Shown: positions 7,098 through 14,673 of the stretch, in pieces
How the letters are laid out: every line of letters starts with the position of its first letter
Numbering within the stretch: position 1 is the first letter of the stretch
From: an uncultured Selenomonadales bacterium
GTDB taxonomy: Bacteria; Bacillota; Negativicutes; Selenomonadales; Selenomonadaceae
Direction: 5' to 3'
Assembly: GCA_937910665.1 (NCBI GenBank)
Contig: CALEPR010000165.1
Location: forward strand, 1-19,305
DNA: 19,305 bases
The notes under the pieces: generated by a model
The model's input: only the letters and a program-made list of their open reading frames with translations
Databases searched by the model: none
What the model was told of the DNA's origin: nothing
Made by a program: the position numbers and the translations under genes

Positions 7098-7124
7098 TAT
7101 CGAAATTTTAAATTATCAGCTTAA
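7098..7124 (-). promoter_or_regulatory. Possible sigma28-type (motility) promoter
   Basis: On the minus strand: TAAG (7124-7121), 15 nt, TTCGATAA (7105-7098), compared with the sigma28/sigmaD consensus TAAA-N15-GCCGATAA. The -35 matches 3 of 4 and the -10 6 of 8. It lies 44 nt before the ATG at 7054 in the divergent terY spacer (7055-7199). I see no convincing terY promoter there. Confidence 0.3.
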
Positions 7125-7199
7125 AAAAATTTTTGCAGGAATTAAAATCTGAAATCAAGAATCATAAGACAGATTTTTTTGAATGGAGGAAAAATTTTT

Positions 7200-7847
7200 A
7201 TGTCAAACTTTACGCGCAGACTTCCTGTTTATCTCTTGCTGGATTGTTCCGGCTCGATGTATGGAGAATCTATCGAAGCGGTTCGGCAGGGAATCGACAC
7301 GCTTGTCAATGAACTTCGCGGAGACCCTCAGGCTCTGGAAACTGCATATCTTTCCGTCATAACTTTTGCAAGTACGGCGCAACAAATTTCTCCGCTCACA
7401 GAACTTATGCTTTTTAAAAATCCAAAACTTGAGGCGAATGGAATGACTGCTCTCGGCGGTGCGCTGAAAGTTTTGCGCGAATGTATTGACCGCGAAGTCA
7501 GAAAAAATTCTGCCGAGCAAAAAGGCGATTGGCGACCGCTTGTCTTTATCTTGACCGACGGTTATCCGACCGACGAAGAAACTTTGAATACTGAAGTTCA
7601 AAATATTAAAACTTTGAAAGTCGCAAACATAATTGCTTGCTTGACCGGCAGCGACGCAGATCCAACTTTCTTGAAACAAATTACCGACAATGTTTTGTGG
7701 ATGAATAATAATTCGCCCGGCGATATGGCGAAATTTTTTGCTTGGGTTTCTGGCTCTATTAAAATGTCTTCAAAAAGTTTGGACGCAAAACCCGGCTCGG
7801 CTTTCCAACTCCCGCCGCCGCCACAAGGTTTTACTGTCGTTCCTTGA
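7200..7847 (+). CDS. terY: TerY-like von Willebrand factor A domain protein
   Basis: A 215-residue single vWA-domain protein of the TerY family, cytoplasmic, part of Ter-associated phosphosignalling. Start ATG 7200 is set by GGAGGA (7185-7190); an in-frame TTG at 7179 would lie before that site. The metal-ion-dependent adhesion site is complete: Asp15, Ser17 and Ser19 in LLLDCSGSM, Thr83 in GMTALGGAL and Asp120 in FILTDGYPTDE. The segment ALETAYLSVITFASTAQQIS is typical for TerY. The C-terminal tail is Pro-rich (PPPPQGF). PP2C follows after 15 nt and a kinase after that, the same set as E. coli yegL-pphC-yegI. The vWA protein is thought to be a scaffold or substrate in this triad. Confidence 0.93.
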   Translation: MSNFTRRLPVYLLLDCSGSMYGESIEAVRQGIDTLVNELRGDPQALETAYLSVITFASTAQQISPLTELMLFKNPKLEANGMTALGGALKVLRECIDREVRKNSAEQKGDWRPLVFILTDGYPTDEETLNTEVQNIKTLKVANIIACLTGSDADPTFLKQITDNVLWMNNNSPGDMAKFFAWVSGSIKMSSKSLDAKPGSAFQLPPPPQGFTVVP

Positions 7848-7862
7848 TGTGGAGAAATTTTT

Positions 7863-9107
7863 ATGGAAGTTACAATTCACAGCTCAAGGGAAGAAATTTA
7901 TCAGCAACTCGGCAACAGCAAAATTCTTCGACAAACTAATTTTGTAAAATTGTCCGACGCTGAAAATAAAAAAATTTCTGTTCCTGAAAAAAATTTGCCT
8001 GAAGTGACTAACAAAAAAATTTCCGAAGTCGAGGAAAAAATTTCTGCCGAGAGAAAAATTTCCGAAGTCGAGGAAAAAATTTCTGCCGAGAAAAAAATTT
8101 CCGAAGTCGGAGAAAAAATTTCTGTTCCTGAAAAAAAATCTTTGACTGACGACGAAGTTACAAATTTCACCGCGCAACTTTGGAAAAATAATCCTGTGCC
8201 GAAAGATGAACCGGAGCCGACTAGAGACGTTGTAAAAAACAGTTACACAGTCGGAAAGTTTCAAGTTATCGCGGCGAGAGTTCGCGGAAAAAAACATCGG
8301 CACGAAGGCACTAACTGCGATGATTGGTTTGAAACTGAGGAAGTTGAAGGAATGATTTTTTCTGCAGTTTCGGACGGCGCAGGTTCAAAAAAATTTTCCA
8401 GAATCGGCGCAAGAATTTCCTGCCAAACCGCAATAAAATTTCTTGAAACTGAATTGCCGAAACTTTTAAAACAAAATCCCGACTTCAAAAAAAATCTCGG
8501 CAGCGATACCGCGTCAAAAAATTTTTCAAACGCCGCAGGAAACTTGGCAAATATTTTGCACCAAAGTATTTTGAAAGCTCGCCAAGCTGTTGTGGAAAAG
8601 TTCGAGGAAGTTAAAAATTTGCCTGAATACAAAAAAGTTGTCGGCAGAATTTTGGAACTTGGCGACTTCGCGGCGACATTTATTCTGTCTACGATAATTC
8701 CTGTTGCCAATGACAAAACTTTAGTGATGGCTTGTCAAGTCGGTGATGGAATGATTGCCGCCTTTGACGCGGATAAAAATTTTTTAAAACTTTGCGACGC
8801 GGACAGCGGAACTTTTGCCGGCGAAACAGATTTTTTGACAAACACAAGCCGCATTGAAAATTTGCAGAAAAAAACGCAAGTGTCGTTGAGGAATTTTGAT
8901 TTAATTCTGTCGATGACTGACGGAGTGGCTGACGATTATGAAGGTAATGAGAAAAAACTTTTCGACGACCTGGTTGCGAATAAAATTTTGTCGAGTGATT
9001 CTCCTGCAGATAAACTTGCGAATTGGTTGGAAACTTACACCGTGCGCGGTTCATTCGACGACAGGACTTTGGTTGTGATTCGGAAGTGTGGCACGAAAAA
9101 TGGCTGA
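7863..9107 (+). CDS. PP2C-family Ser/Thr protein phosphatase with repetitive N-terminal linker
   Basis: 414 residues, start ATG 7863 with TGGAG upstream. Residues about 1-35 are unassigned; 36-92 are a Lys/Ile/Ser/Glu-rich repeat region (13-residue unit, see the separate repeat); 128-410 are a PP2C domain. Metal-binding motifs are visible: CDDW (Asp153/154), VSDGAGS (Asp171), QVGDGMI (Asp295), MTDGVADD (Asp353) and FDDRTLVVI (Asp399/400). It probably dephosphorylates the kinase or TerY-like partner next door, as E. coli PphC does for YegI. The C-terminus overlaps the kinase start by 8 nt, suggesting coupled translation. Most PP2C proteins lack such an N-terminal extension; it may be a flexible tether. 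Enzyme family is confident, target is inference. Confidence 0.92.
   Translation: MEVTIHSSREEIYQQLGNSKILRQTNFVKLSDAENKKISVPEKNLPEVTNKKISEVEEKISAERKISEVEEKISAEKKISEVGEKISVPEKKSLTDDEVTNFTAQLWKNNPVPKDEPEPTRDVVKNSYTVGKFQVIAARVRGKKHRHEGTNCDDWFETEEVEGMIFSAVSDGAGSKKFSRIGARISCQTAIKFLETELPKLLKQNPDFKKNLGSDTASKNFSNAAGNLANILHQSILKARQAVVEKFEEVKNLPEYKKVVGRILELGDFAATFILSTIIPVANDKTLVMACQVGDGMIAAFDADKNFLKLCDADSGTFAGETDFLTNTSRIENLQKKTQVSLRNFDLILSMTDGVADDYEGNEKKLFDDLVANKILSSDSPADKLANWLETYTVRGSFDDRTLVVIRKCGTKNG
8016..8132 (+). repeat. 39-bp tandem repeat in the PP2C gene (three units)
   Basis: Three units of 39 bp encode KISEVEEKISAER, KISEVEEKISAEK and KISEVGEKISVPE. The first two are almost identical at the DNA level; the third has diverged. 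The period keeps the frame, so copy number can change without breaking the gene. Confidence 0.85.
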
Positions 9108-10578
9108 CACAAAAATTGCAATCTTGGAGGACGGCAGACAGCTTGAATATGTTGTAAGCGACAATCCGCCACGCGGAGGAATGAAATATACTTACTTCAC
9201 GCCCGACAAAAAATTTGCAGTTCAATTTTTCAACAATCCTGCAGATGCCGCGTCGTCAATTATGCGCGACAGACTTAACAACATTGTCGGCGTGTACAAT
9301 CCTACACTTTCGGAGGCGGACGGCGGAGCGCGTGGAAATTCGGCGCAGGCGGCAGAATATTTTTCAAAACTTTTTTGCTGGCCTGTTGCGTTGATAAAGT
9401 CGCCCGAGTTCGGAATTGTTTGCCCGACCTATCCGAAAAATTTTTTCTTCACAAAAAATTCCGCGAAGGCAGGAGTACAACTTCCAATCGCAGGCAAGGA
9501 TAAAAAAAGTAGTTGGTTTACTTCCTCAGTCAGCAAATACATTTCAGACAGCGAGAAAGGAAATTTTCAGACAATGTTGCGCCTGTCAATTTCTCTCGCG
9601 CGGGCAGTTCGCAGACTTCACGCCGCCGGACTTTCGCACTCCGATTTATCCAGCAACAATGTTTTGATAGATCCTTCGACTGGTTCTTGCGTGATAATCG
9701 ACATTGATTCGCTGGTCGTGCCTGGAATGTTTCCTCCTGAAGTTGCAGGAACGAGAGGTTACATCGCGCCGGAAGTTTTGGAAACAGGAAATTTGAAACT
9801 CGACGATCCGCGAAGAAAATTGCCCTGTGCGATGACAGACAGGTTTGCTCTTTCGGTTTTGATTTATGAATATTTGTTAAAGCGTCATCCGCTGCTCGGT
9901 CCGAAAATTTACAGCCAAGATACTGAGGAAGATGACTTTTTGGCGATGGGCGCGAAGGCAACTTTTATTGAAAATCCTTTCGACACTTCAAACAGACCAA
10001 AAGATTTATTTTTGACGATAAAAGATTTTGGCAGAGGAATTGAAAAACTTTTCCTGAAAACTTTTTTGGATGGCTTGCACGACCCGGACAAGAGACCGAC
10101 TGCGGCAGAATGGGAGCGCGAACTTGTAAAAACTTGGGATTTACTCCAGCCGTGTTCAAATCCGAAATGTTCTGAAGGTTGGTTTGTCCTGCACGATGTA
10201 AAAAATCCTGTCTGCCCTTACTGCCACCAAAAACTGAAAGCTGAAGATGTTATGCACTTGAAGCTGAAAAAACAGATGTCGGGACGGCGCGGACAGTGGC
10301 AGCAGACCGGCGAAATAAATTTGTATGACGGTATGCCGCTTTTCAACTGGCACTTTTTGTCGGGTTGTTTTCCGGACGAAAAAGTTCAGGACAGGGAAAT
10401 GAAAGCCTTCATCAGTCACCAAAATGGTCAGTGGTACTTGGTGAATAAAAATCTTGGCGGAATGTTGTCACCGAAAGGAAATTTAGTTCCTGCAGGTCAA
10501 GCAATTCAGCTTAAAGGCGGAGAAATTTTTCAATCCTGCAACGATACAAACGCTTTGCTTGTGGAAGTCTTGCAGTAA
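9100..10578 (+). CDS. Ser/Thr protein kinase with zinc ribbon and FHA-like C-terminus (TerY-P kinase)
   Basis: 492 residues from ATG 9100 (a GTG at 9088 is possible but too close to the GGAAG). Kinase domain about 20-345: a Gly-containing loop GGMKYTYF, catalytic HSDLSSNN (Asp182, Asn187), DID in place of DFG (Asp201) and GTRGYIAPE as the activation/APE segment. The beta-3 strand reads FAVQFF, with Gln42 where the ATP-binding Lys normally sits. A zinc ribbon follows (Cys352, Cys357, Cys372, Cys375). The C-terminal ~90 residues (WYLVNKNLGGML, VPAGQAIQLKGGEIF, LLVEVLQ) look like a degenerate FHA fold, a phosphopeptide-binding type. No membrane segment, so cytoplasmic. With the vWA and PP2C genes it makes the kinase/phosphatase/vWA triad. 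The FHA-like call is tentative. Confidence 0.9.
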   Translation: MADTKIAILEDGRQLEYVVSDNPPRGGMKYTYFTPDKKFAVQFFNNPADAASSIMRDRLNNIVGVYNPTLSEADGGARGNSAQAAEYFSKLFCWPVALIKSPEFGIVCPTYPKNFFFTKNSAKAGVQLPIAGKDKKSSWFTSSVSKYISDSEKGNFQTMLRLSISLARAVRRLHAAGLSHSDLSSNNVLIDPSTGSCVIIDIDSLVVPGMFPPEVAGTRGYIAPEVLETGNLKLDDPRRKLPCAMTDRFALSVLIYEYLLKRHPLLGPKIYSQDTEEDDFLAMGAKATFIENPFDTSNRPKDLFLTIKDFGRGIEKLFLKTFLDGLHDPDKRPTAAEWERELVKTWDLLQPCSNPKCSEGWFVLHDVKNPVCPYCHQKLKAEDVMHLKLKKQMSGRRGQWQQTGEINLYDGMPLFNWHFLSGCFPDEKVQDREMKAFISHQNGQWYLVNKNLGGMLSPKGNLVPAGQAIQLKGGEIFQSCNDTNALLVEVLQ

Positions 10579-10606
10579 AATTTTTTTTGAAAGGTGGAGA
10601 GGTATT

Positions 10607-11614
10607 TTGAAAAAATTTTTTGTGGCAGTTTTAATGTCGGCAACAATTTTTGTCACAGGTTGCGGAGGAAATGAAACTGCTGAAAAAGCTGCCGAGCAGG
10701 GAAAATTGGCAATGGCGAGCGGCGATTACACGGCGGCGTTAAATTATTTAAAACTCGCGCAGGAAGAAGGCAACACCGACGCAAAAATTAAAGAAACAGT
10801 TCAAATTTTAGATAATTTTTTGAAAGCGAAAGAAGAAGTTGCAAATCATCAAACTGCAAAGGCGTTGGAATATTTAAACGCAATTCCTGCAAATTATAAA
10901 AATTCTGCTGTCGCCTCTGACATTGAAAAGTTGCGTCAAGAAATTGAAAAAGGCACACAGTCAGCCGCGAACATTGAGGAACAAATTTCTGCAGTCAGAA
11001 ATTGGATAGCAAGCGGCGACTATGCAAGTGCTGCTTTAAACATTACAGAACTTTTTACAAAAAATTTGACACCTGAACAGCGCAAACAGGCTGAGGAACT
11101 TCGCGCAACTTTAGAAACTGCAAAGTCAAAAATCTCTGCAGCTGAACAGGCAGCAAAAGCGGCTGCGTCAACTTACACAGAAATTTCCGGCAATACAGAT
11201 GTTGTAGCAACTTATTTTGTCGTGAACTGCAAACAGTCAATTTCGCTCAGAAGTTATCCTTCAACTTCGGCAACGGCAATTACGCAAGTTCCGCTCGGTC
11301 AAGCAGTCGGTTACATTGAGGACGCGGGCAACGGCTTTTACAAAATAAATTATGACGGACTTGTCGGTTACAGTCTTGCCTCCTACCTGTCGCCGAATCG
11401 CGGAGGAAGTTCTTCAAGTTCAACCGCGCAGGTCGTGAATTGTAATGAGTGGATAACACTTCGCAGTTATCCTTCAACTTCAGCCGCATCGTTGGACAGG
11501 ATTCCGCTCGGCGCATATGTCGACTATATCGAACCTGCTGAAAATGGTTTTTATAAAATTCGCTATCATGGACAAGTCGGCTACGGCTTAGGACAGTATT
11601 TAGCAATAAGGTGA
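10607..11614 (+). CDS. Lipoprotein with TPR-like helices and two bacterial SH3 domains
   Basis: 335 residues from TTG 10607, chosen because AGGTGG lies 9 nt upstream and the product then begins with a clean signal peptide, MKKFFVAVLMSATIFVTGC, with lipobox VTGC (Cys19). After lipidation it would be held at a membrane, facing outward. Residues about 25-180 are alpha-helical, TPR-like (AEQGKLAMASGDYTAALNYL and a second NWIASGDYASAALNI hairpin). Two SH3-type domains follow at about 202-263 and 274-333, both with LRSYPSTSA, NGFYKI and VGY(S/G)L; such domains commonly bind peptidoglycan peptides. Ser/Gly linker between them. It is 28 nt behind the kinase gene and 4 nt before the M14 lipoprotein, so it is transcribed with the Ter triad. 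Role as sensor or cell-wall anchor is inferred. Confidence 0.85.
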   Translation: MKKFFVAVLMSATIFVTGCGGNETAEKAAEQGKLAMASGDYTAALNYLKLAQEEGNTDAKIKETVQILDNFLKAKEEVANHQTAKALEYLNAIPANYKNSAVASDIEKLRQEIEKGTQSAANIEEQISAVRNWIASGDYASAALNITELFTKNLTPEQRKQAEELRATLETAKSKISAAEQAAKAAASTYTEISGNTDVVATYFVVNCKQSISLRSYPSTSATAITQVPLGQAVGYIEDAGNGFYKINYDGLVGYSLASYLSPNRGGSSSSSTAQVVNCNEWITLRSYPSTSAASLDRIPLGAYVDYIEPAENGFYKIRYHGQVGYGLGQYLAIR

Positions 11615-11618
11615 GGCA

Positions 11619-12710
11619 ATGCGTAATTTATTTTTTGTAATTCTTGTGTCGGTGACAATTTTAGTAACAGGTTGCACAGAATCGAACGCTGAAGAAAATT
11701 TGCAAGTTGAAGAACAAAAAATTTCTGCACCTGTTCAGGAAGAAAAAGTTTTGCCTACACAGAAAAAATTGTCGGAAGAAAATTTAATAATCAACTCAAC
11801 GCCTGAAAAATATTCCTATGACAATTTAGTTTCTGACATTGAAAAAATAAAAAATATCTGTCCGCAAGTACAAGTACAAAGTTTAGGCACGACTTTTGAC
11901 GGCAGGGAAATTTTTGACTTGGTTGTCGGCGACTTGGCGAGTGACAAACATATTTTGATTTTCGGCGCAATGCACGCCAGAGAATATATCACGACGCAAA
12001 TTGTTATGCGCCAATTTTGCAACGCGGTCGATGCTGTGAACGGTTTCGGCGGAGATTATAAATCAATTCCGACTGCGGAACTTCTTCAAGGCGTGGCGAT
12101 TCACTTCGTGCCGATGGATAATCCTGACGGAGTTTCAATCAGTCAGTTTGGTCTGAATGGTTTAAAAAGTCCTGAACTTCGCGCAAAAGTTTCTGCAATG
12201 TCGGACAACTTTTCTGAATGGAAAGCAAATGCAGCCGGCGTGGACTTGAACAGAAATTTTGATGCAGGTTGGCAGGAGTTTGGTGGTTCGCCCTATCCAA
12301 GTTCAGAAAGATATAAAGGCGCATTTCCGGGCAGTGAGCCTGAAGCTGCCGCGCTGATAAATTTGCTGCAAAAATATCCAATCAAGCGCACGATAAGTTA
12401 TCACACTTGCGGAGCATTGATTTATTGGTATTACAAGCAGTCAGGAAATGTTTTGGCAGAGTCTGAAAAATTTGCAAATACAATTTCGCGTGAGACAGGT
12501 TATTATCTCGACGGCGATTATACTTCTGTGGACGCGGCAGGTTTTAAAGACTGGGCAGTTTACAAAAAAAATATTCCCAGTCTGACTCTTGAAACAGGAG
12601 CGGAGACAGGCGGAGTTGTCGGTGTCGTTCCTGTAAGTCGATTTGCCGAGATGTGGAACAGAAATAAAAATGTCGTTTATGCGACGATTTATAACTTGAA
12701 GTATGAGTAA
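11619..12710 (+). CDS. Lipoprotein zinc carboxypeptidase, peptidase family M14
   Basis: 363 residues, ATG 11619 preceded by AGGTGAGG. Signal peptide MRNLFFVILVSVTILVTGC ends in lipobox VTGC (Cys19). A charged linker (about 20-60) precedes the M14 domain (about 64-360). Zinc ligands His119 and Glu122 in MHAREYITTQ and His262 in SYHTCGALIYW are present, as are substrate-binding DLNRNFDAGW (Asn211, Arg212), NPDGV and the catalytic Glu325 in LTLETGAETGG. All active-site residues are intact. The closest described activities for bacterial exported M14 enzymes are gamma-D-glutamyl-meso-DAP peptidases and peptide carboxypeptidases, so trimming peptidoglycan stem peptides is a reasonable inference. 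It sits between the SH3 lipoprotein and a TerD gene and abuts the latter directly. Confidence 0.92.
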   Translation: MRNLFFVILVSVTILVTGCTESNAEENLQVEEQKISAPVQEEKVLPTQKKLSEENLIINSTPEKYSYDNLVSDIEKIKNICPQVQVQSLGTTFDGREIFDLVVGDLASDKHILIFGAMHAREYITTQIVMRQFCNAVDAVNGFGGDYKSIPTAELLQGVAIHFVPMDNPDGVSISQFGLNGLKSPELRAKVSAMSDNFSEWKANAAGVDLNRNFDAGWQEFGGSPYPSSERYKGAFPGSEPEAAALINLLQKYPIKRTISYHTCGALIYWYYKQSGNVLAESEKFANTISRETGYYLDGDYTSVDAAGFKDWAVYKKNIPSLTLETGAETGGVVGVVPVSRFAEMWNRNKNVVYATIYNLKYE

Positions 12711-13874
12711 ATGGTGATGAAAGATTTAAAAAAAATTTTTGCGGCGAAGAAAGATAAAATCGAACTTCAGCCAGGCGAGTACGAAGGTCCAATCACAATA
12801 GACAGCGACGGCTGCACGGTGGACGGACACGGCGCAACTTTGTGGTCGAAGTCGGGCGCGGTTTTGATAATCGACGCTGATAATGTCACGATAAAAAATT
12901 TGCGCGTCGAACTTACTCAATATTCCGCGACTGAAACTGCTGTCGAGGTACGCGGAGAAAATGCAAAGTTTGAGTCGGTCGAAGTCTTCGGTCAGGTGAA
13001 AGGTTTAAAAAATTCTGCCGAGAATTGGAATTTGCCGAGAACGATTGGCTTAGGAAAATTTGCGGCGAAGGTGCAGAATGAATTTGTTTGCAAAATAAAT
13101 GTCGCTGAACCTTGCAAAATTATAAATCAGATTTACGGCTTGAAAATTTCTGCGGACACTTTGCCTGTCGGCGAAAATAATTTGCAGTTCACAATTTCCG
13201 CACTGCCTGACAATATAATTTTGTTCGGAGATTTTTTTCTTGCAACTGCGTCGGGATTTTTACGCAGAATTTTTGTAACAGGTCGTTCAGAAATTTCTGC
13301 GCCTGAAGTTCATCAAAAAATTTCTGTTGCTGAAAAAGTTCCTGCGCCGAAAAAAAATTTTAATGTCGAGCTTGCGGCGAAAGGTCAGCGCGTGAGTATT
13401 CCGCAGACAAAAAAATTTCAAGTCGTTTTTGAGGACGAAGGTCACGGCGGAATGGAAATTGATGCATATATTTTTCTCTTGGCGGCGAATGGAAAAGTTC
13501 GCGGCGATGACGACTTAATTTTTTTCGGCAACGACAAAAGTTTTGACGGCGGAGTTAAACTTGCTGAAAAAATTTGCGGCGCGGAAGTGGATTTGCAAAA
13601 AATTTCTGCGGAAATTCAGAGCGTGGCAATTTGCTTTGCGATTTACGGCGAAAATGCGACAGAAAATTTCTTGAAGGTGAAATCGCCTACTGTAATTATT
13701 TTTGCGGAAGACAAGCCATTTTTTGAATTTAAATTGCAAGTTGGAAATGTGAAGGCGATTGTCGCGTTGGAATTTTATCGACGCAGAGGAATTTGGAAAA
13801 TAAATTTTATCGGCGCAGGTTTCGCGGCAGGTTTGAAAAAACTTTGCGAATCTTACAACGTCGAAGTGAATTAA
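12711..13874 (+). CDS. TerD-domain protein with N-terminal beta-helix-like region
   Basis: 387 residues. ATG 12711 directly follows the M14 stop; an in-frame ATG at 12717 is equally possible, and neither has a clear ribosome binding site, so translation may depend on coupling. Residues about 15-95 resemble the start of a right-handed beta-helix (LQPGEYEGPITIDSDGCTVD, then GHGATLW, NVTIKNLRVE). About 96-190 are of unknown fold (beta-rich, LKISADTLPVGENNLQFTIS). A Lys/Pro linker (193-217, EISAPEVHQKISVAEKV) leads to a TerD domain (220-385): MEIDAYIFLLAANGKVRGDD, LIFFGN and WKINFIGAGFAAGLKKLCE. The Ca2+-site acidic residues are mostly present, but the region is more diverged than in the 1-1038 protein. 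No signal peptide, so probably cytoplasmic. I do not know this domain combination. Confidence 0.85.
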   Translation: MVMKDLKKIFAAKKDKIELQPGEYEGPITIDSDGCTVDGHGATLWSKSGAVLIIDADNVTIKNLRVELTQYSATETAVEVRGENAKFESVEVFGQVKGLKNSAENWNLPRTIGLGKFAAKVQNEFVCKINVAEPCKIINQIYGLKISADTLPVGENNLQFTISALPDNIILFGDFFLATASGFLRRIFVTGRSEISAPEVHQKISVAEKVPAPKKNFNVELAAKGQRVSIPQTKKFQVVFEDEGHGGMEIDAYIFLLAANGKVRGDDDLIFFGNDKSFDGGVKLAEKICGAEVDLQKISAEIQSVAICFAIYGENATENFLKVKSPTVIIFAEDKPFFEFKLQVGNVKAIVALEFYRRRGIWKINFIGAGFAAGLKKLCESYNVEVN

Positions 13875-13893
13875 ATGACTGGAGGAATGAAAT

Positions 13894-14658
13894 TTGATTA
13901 AAGTTTTGGTAAGCGGTGCACTCGGCAGAATGGGTCGCACGGTGATTGACGCAGTGAAAAATGATTCAGAACTTGAACTTGTCGGAGCGGTTGATATTTT
14001 TGACGGCGAAGTTGCAGGTTTGAAAGTTGAAACAGATTTAAATTCCGCGCTGGAAAAATTTCAGCCTGATGTTATGGTTGACTTCACTCGACCTGATTCA
14101 GTTTTTAAAAATGTCATGACTGCCCTTTCAAAAAAAGTTTCGCCGGTCGTCGGCACAACAGGTTTGACTGACGAACAGAAAAATAAAATTTCGGCGGCGG
14201 CGGACGAAAATAAAACTCCTGCCTTTATCGCTCCGAATTTTGCGATAGGCGCGGTCTTGATGATGCTTTTGTCGCAGAAAGTTGCAAAGTACATGCCTGA
14301 CGTTGAAATTATTGAACTTCATCACGACAAAAAACTTGATGCGCCGAGCGGAACGGCTGAACTTACTGCAAAAATGATTGCCGAAGTTCGCGAAAAACAT
14401 TTTCAAGGAAACCCGGACGAAGTTGAAAAAATTCCTCACGCTCGCGGCGCAGATTACGAAGGAATGAAAATTCACAGCGTAAGGTTGCCCGGCTACGTCG
14501 CGCACCAGGAAGTAATTTTCGGTGGACTTGGGCAAACTTTGACAATCAGACATGATTCGATGGGGCGAGATTCTTTTATGCCTGGAGTTTTGCTTGCCTG
14601 CAAAAAAGTTCGCGGTTTGAAAGGTTTAACAATCGGTCTTGATAAAATTTTAGATTGA
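13894..14658 (+). CDS. dapB: 4-hydroxy-tetrahydrodipicolinate reductase DapB
   Basis: Reduces 4-hydroxy-tetrahydrodipicolinate with NAD(P)H on the lysine/meso-diaminopimelate pathway. 254 residues, normal length. Start is TTG at 13894 with GGAGGA (13881-13886). N-terminal Rossmann motif VSGALGRMGR; VDFTRPDS and VVGTTGLT are the usual cofactor-side segments; the catalytic block ELHHDKKLDAPSGTA contains His143, His144 and Lys147; C-terminal RHDSMGRDSFMPGVLLA is also diagnostic. It starts 20 nt after the TerD-fusion gene with no terminator between, so it probably shares the Ter transcript, an unusual setting. No other lysine-pathway gene is in the window. Confidence 0.97.
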   Translation: MIKVLVSGALGRMGRTVIDAVKNDSELELVGAVDIFDGEVAGLKVETDLNSALEKFQPDVMVDFTRPDSVFKNVMTALSKKVSPVVGTTGLTDEQKNKISAAADENKTPAFIAPNFAIGAVLMMLLSQKVAKYMPDVEIIELHHDKKLDAPSGTAELTAKMIAEVREKHFQGNPDEVEKIPHARGADYEGMKIHSVRLPGYVAHQEVIFGGLGQTLTIRHDSMGRDSFMPGVLLACKKVRGLKGLTIGLDKILD

Positions 14659-14673
14659 GAGGAGATTTTTACA

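Noticed and set aside
8261..9225. Long minus-strand frames opposite the PP2C gene
   Set aside because: They are antisense shadows of a clear PP2C gene, with Ser/Phe/Cys-rich sequence and no ribosome binding sites.
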